From NCBI RefSeq assembly GCF_001949145.1, contig NW_019091428.1, forward strand, positions 277,880-323,291: a DNA stretch of 45,412 nt, read 5' to 3'. This document shows, one piece after another, positions 41,903-45,412 of the stretch. The stretch's first letter is position 1; each line of letters starts with the position of its first letter. The notes under the pieces were generated by a model. It worked only from the letters and a program-made list of their open reading frames with translations, was not told the origin of the DNA and did no database searches. Both the position numbers and the translations under genes were made by a program. This DNA is from Acanthaster planci. Its lineage: Eukaryota; Echinodermata; Asteroidea; Valvatida; Acanthasteridae.

Positions 41903-42911
41903 TGTTCTTGGAGGAGAATTATCCCAAATTCTGTTGTAGGGTTTATCAATCTTGTGTTTTTTAGCAGTAATTTATTGCTAGCTATCTCTAAGTTTGCCAC
42001 ACCCCAGATGCAACAGTTCAATCATGTACATGCCACGCTTAAACTGTCTCCAGTTTTCACTTGTCCACTGTAGCACACAAGTTATTGAGCAGGGGACCCA
42101 TCAAAAGATATGCACCATATGTCACTTCAACTGGTAACCTCTCATTTAAAAAGCGGCATTTAATAAGCTATTAAAGTATGGCACCTGTTCTTGATTAAAT
42201 TTTTTTAATGGGTGCAGTCATGCCAAAATTAAGGTGTGCAGATCTACAGACAGTAGTTGCCAATGAACAACTTACACAATGGAAAGGGGAAATGGGCCGT
42301 GAAAGGTCTAAAGAGCCTGTTGCTGTCATTCGCATGTATGGTGTCTGCTGATAATAACTGTAATTTTATATCAGTAAATACCGGTATGGTTGCCCTAGAA
42401 ACTGCGTATTGATTTTAGCAAGCAAGGGGAACCTCATTGCAGGCATTTGCTTTGAGGTCCATCAGTGACATATTTTTATAAGGCCAGGAAATTGAACGCA
42501 ATTTTGTGGACATCTTTACTGGTTTCTTTTTAAGAATTGTACCATAAATTAATGCATGTTTATGATTGCAGCGGTAAAAATGATTTCATAATGTGACAGA
42601 TGAAATGTTCCATTCCATAAGAATGATTAATGTTACCTATCAGCAAATGAAATTCTTTCCAATGTCAATTTCCGTGGCACAAATGTGAAACATTATGTGT
42701 ATAATCCTGAATATTTCCCCACGCGAATAAATGCCTGCTTCACCTACAAGTTCTGGAATTTAATGTTCTCCTGTAGTGTAGACCATTCTTGTATTTATTA
42801 CATGTACTTTACATGTACCTGCATGCTTCATGGATTTGATTGGTCTGTTTTCATGGTGCAGTTACGCAGCATACATCGCGATGAATAATCCAGCAGCACA
42901 TGATTGACATA

Positions 42912-43043
42912 GAGTACCGAAGTGTGATGTCACTGTGGACCAGAAAGTGCTGTGCAAACGAATGGAGTACGCGCGCGTGTTGGTTCACGCGCTAATGCCT
43001 TTTACACACTAATTGTGCGCGTGACATATTTACTTCGGTACTC
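42912..43043. mobile_element. TA-flanked MITE with GAGTACCGAAGT ends
   Basis: TA (42910-42911) GAGTACCGAAGT opens the element, and ACTTCGGTACTC TA (43044-43045) closes it; the 12-bp ends are perfect inverted copies. Slightly inward, ATGTCAC and GTGACAT pair too. The TA duplication fits Tc1/mariner-type mobilisation. The 132-bp interior has CG-rich words (GCGCGCG) but no frame. Confidence 0.8.
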
Positions 43044-44061
43044 TATAAAGCCAATGCAATCACAGTCAAAATGAGTTTAATAGGGGCAGCATCAAATACA
43101 TTAGTTTCTTAGACGGTATGGTCAATTTTTTGTAAAATGCATGAACAAAAGTGGAGTAGCAAAAGTTCCTGTCTGCATATTTAGTGTGAGATACGTAAGG
43201 GTAGGAAACCGTCTCTTAACTGTCTCTGATTGATACGTAAGTGTACATCTGATGGATGAAGAGCAGCATGCGTCATCCAGCAAAGTGAACCCTTGTTGCC
43301 TAGTGACAAAGCACCCTCTCTCATTTGTGTATGAATTTGATAGATACAATCATATTTCCCTGTTAACATCTTGTGTCTAGAGATGTTGGACACATGCCTC
43401 TGTACTTGTGGAACAAAGCCACTGAAAATCAGTTTCATTTCCTTTCATCAGTATGTGTTTAATTCAAACATGTTTTGATGCTGTGCATTTTACAGATTCC
43501 AGTAAACTGTAAGGGTATGGTCCAATACAAACATGACAAAGTTCATACAGTGAAACAGAGTTTTGCTTCTTCTTTTTTTATTCAAGTTTCTTTTGAGTAT
43601 TTTTAGATCTTTTCACAAGCAACAAGGGCTTATTGCTTTTTCAAAGAGTGCTCATCATCCGTTTTCTAAAGTTTTACAAATAATACATGTACGTCGGTAT
43701 GTATTCTTTGAAGTCGTGTACATGTACATGTATGCAGTACTCCAAAAATCCTACTATTCATTGGGTTTAAAGAATGTATATCCTTTATCTATCGGAGCAA
43801 TCACACATGATTTTTTTGTGAATATCCAACAGTTTTCAGGAAAAGATTCCAGGTTTCCAGCAGATTGTGACCATCATAGCAGTTACATTTTTCTGCCGTA
43901 TATTATTCAATTAATAAAAGTTTTTCGATTCAAAGTTTAAAATTCTGTTGTCACACTTGTCCAGAAAGAAGGTCACAAAAAGTATCTCTTCCCAACAAGT
44001 ATATCACTTACATGTACAAACTATGTACATGAACCATTGGCACAGCTCTTCACTAACATAA

Positions 44062-44211
44062 GGGCATTTTCGAAACGAGTGGATTTGGCGTAGACTTCAG
44101 TTTCGCTGGTTCCTGTCAGAGTTTGAACATGTGGTTTAGAACGCCGCTTCAAAACGGATGGAACCAGCGAGACCAAAGTCTAAGCCGAATCCACTCGTTT
44201 CGAAAATGCCC
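44062..44211. mobile_element. 150-bp near-palindromic MITE
   Basis: GGGCATTTTCGAAACGAGTG at the left and CACTCGTTTCGAAAATGCCC at the right are exact inverted copies. Pairing continues through GGATTNGGC, TAGACTT and CGCTGGTTCC, giving arms of about 50 bp. The roughly 45-bp centre is unique. The target duplication is unclear. Confidence 0.8.
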
Positions 44212-44669
44212 CATGATCTACCGGTGTATACATGTACATGTTAGACTTCTCCAAAGTCCTGTCCACTCCGAGCAGAACCAAAGAGGACGTGTTATTTTGG
44301 TACTCACAGTATACTTTCGTCAAAATTGAAACAACAAAAGTTAAGTTGCAAACATTACAATGTACGTGCTGTACTGCATGTATTGTATCTCCGTCTCACA
44401 CACTGAGTGTTGGTGGTGGTCACTCAAGTTTGTAAATAGTAAGTGCCAGTGGAATGGTAAAAGTCAGACATGTTGAATGGGGTTCCCCTGCTCTTCAACA
44501 TGGTTTCGGTGATCTTGTTTCACATCCGATAGTTGAGTTGGGTTCTGTAGTCATTTGCATCGACTGTGGCAATACCATACACGTATCAACCATGCCTTGG
44601 GCAGTCCACATGGTGAACATTGAACAGATTGGCAGCCAGTACCTTGGCTGTTTGTTGTGAACATCTTGG

Positions 44670-44770
44670 TGGAGATCTAGTTGCCTCTGTTGTCAGCAGT
44701 GATAGGGCAGCAGTGACAGCTTCATCTCACACATTGAGCTTCCATGGTATTCCTTCCAAGCTTGCCAAAG
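44670..44770 (-). pseudogene. C-type lectin 3'-end relic
   Basis: The stretch GATCTAGTTGCCTCTGTTGT through CAGCTTCATCTCACACATTG parallels the last codons and 3' flank of the intact lectin and of the copy at 45057. There are deletions in the Cys-rich tail, and nothing recognisable lies upstream of the MCEMKL block. It is a fragment of a further duplicated gene. Confidence 0.6.
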
Positions 44771-45056
44771 TCTGAGTTGGCTTTTGTTCCTGCCAATAAT
44801 TGAAACGGTCATGTCAGATTGGTAAATCCATGCTCGGAGATTGAATGTACTCTTTGGAATTGATAGAGCTCATTGATATTAGTCTCCTGAATAACTGTCC
44901 GAACAGTTGTTTGGATGAAGCAACTAAGCCCTTTTGGTGCAGTAGACTGCATGCATTTATAAGGCGTTGTTGATGGTGAACTTTGGTGGAATAAGTTGTA
45001 TGCATGTGCAGTGTACCGGTACCACTGACACTTGTGCTGAATGTTCTGGAGTAGAT
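44771..45056. other. Spacer between lectin relic and terminal lectin copy
   Basis: This holds the 3' flank of the copy at 45057. No separate gene is seen. Confidence 0.5.
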
Positions 45057-45412
45057 CTAGTGGCAATCATTGTCAGCTTTGATGGTGCAGCACTGCATCC
45101 ATGGCAGCTTCATCTCACACATTGAGTGCAGAGGTTTGTCATGGATGTCTGTCCAGTATCCATTTGATGTGAGACGGGCAAAATCAGCTCCTTCAATTTG
45201 ACCGCCCATTGACAGGTCATTAGGCTGGCCTGCCTTCCAGTTGCGGTAGCCGGTTCCAGCCTTGCCATCTTCACCACAAACCCACTCACCCTCTTTGCCC
45301 CTATCTGTGCAGTCGATCCACAGAAACCTGATGCTGTTGGAGGCTGCCAGGTTACTCACGAACTCATTCTCTCTATTGGAGCTGGGGACAGCCATGCGAG
45401 CACCCAAGCTGC
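45057..45412 (-). CDS. C-type lectin, partial copy cut by the window end
   Basis: On the minus strand an open frame runs from the window edge to TAG 45057-45059, about 118 codons. It covers the second part of the domain: GARMAVPSSN, WIDCTD, GTGYRNW, QPND, YWTDIHD, HSMCEMKLPW and the tail MQCCTIKADNDCH. It has no stop, frameshift or intron over this length. The conserved QPN and closing cysteines suggest a working gene. Compared with the intact copy, the tail keeps CC but has Trp in place of the first Cys. The signal peptide and first cysteines lie beyond the window. Confidence 0.82.
   Translation of the reverse strand, partial: SLGARMAVPSSNRENEFVSNLAASNSIRFLWIDCTDRGKEGEWVCGEDGKAGTGYRNWKAGQPNDLSMGGQIEGADFARLTSNGYWTDIHDKPLHSMCEMKLPWMQCCTIKADNDCH

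Larger units (their letters stand above)
41903..44669. other. Upstream region of the intact lectin and spacer
   Basis: It contains the presumed lectin promoter near 41903-42000 (no convincing TATA box) and two inverted-repeat MITEs at 42912-43043 and 44062-44211. TACATGTACATG-type words are frequent near 43680-43740. Near 44388, TCTCACACACTGAGTG resembles a scrap of lectin 3' coding sequence. No Listerin exon was found. Confidence 0.55.

Noticed and set aside
42730-42790. A plus-strand stretch reading ACFTYKFWNLMFSC, reminiscent of the Listerin RING phrase SACLYKWF
   Set aside because: The zinc-binding His and the flanking CxxC pairs are absent, splice sites in the needed phase are missing, and the wider translation does not match Listerin.
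1-45412. CRISPR arrays, bacterial operons or phage genes
   Set aside because: Split genes, GT/AG introns and animal protein families show this is animal DNA. No spaced identical repeats of CRISPR type were seen.

Overview
The window is a stretch of animal nuclear DNA. Coding sequence is split into short exons with GT/AG introns and the spacers are full of small inverted-repeat transposon relics. The gene set, the frequent ACATGTACATG-type words and the intron/MITE texture suggest a marine invertebrate deuterostome (echinoderm-like or cephalochordate-like). That placement is inferred from recalled family sequences, not from a search.

Left to right. (1) 1-3255, plus strand: the last two coding exons of an inhibitor-of-apoptosis E3 ligase (UBA exon, then C-terminal RING exon). 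Its BIR exons must lie left of the window. (2) 3256-13181: about 10 kb with no recognisable gene, holding several hairpin/MITE elements. (3) 13182-19880, minus strand: a complete ten-exon ZMPSTE24 (CAAX prenyl protease 1), 492 codons by my splicing. Its HExxH and third zinc ligand are all offset by 18 residues from the remembered human numbering. (4) 19881-20205: a 325-bp gap between divergent start codons, a probable bidirectional promoter. (5) 20206-38138, plus strand: 23 exons of Listerin (LTN1), about 1,486 codons from the start codon through the HEAT/ARM region. Every junction keeps the reading frame. The last exon ends in phase 2, and the C-terminal RWD-like and RING part is not found in the remaining 7.3 kb. 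(6) 38139-45412: MITEs and a minus-strand cluster of C-type lectin sequences. It has one intact intronless gene (41378-41902), one pseudogene with a stop (40163-40640), one relic (44670-44770) and one 5'-truncated copy running off the end (45057-45412).

How the genes relate. The IAP and LTN1 are both RING-type ubiquitin ligase families. ZMPSTE24 and LTN1 share a start region, and both have been linked to clearing failed products at the ER translocon: ZMPSTE24 cleaves proteins jammed in the channel, and Listerin ubiquitinates nascent chains on stalled ribosomes. The head-to-head layout could co-express them. The lectin cluster is a secreted, immunity-type family that looks recently duplicated.

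Repeats. At least a dozen non-autonomous elements can be delimited by inverted termini. They include a two-copy family with TTAA ends (piggyBac-like), elements with TA flanks and Tc1/pogo-like ends, long foldback hairpins, tRNA-derived SINE relics, and a roughly 130-bp minisatellite whose units carry AGGTCA half-sites. No rRNA, functional tRNA or CRISPR array was seen.
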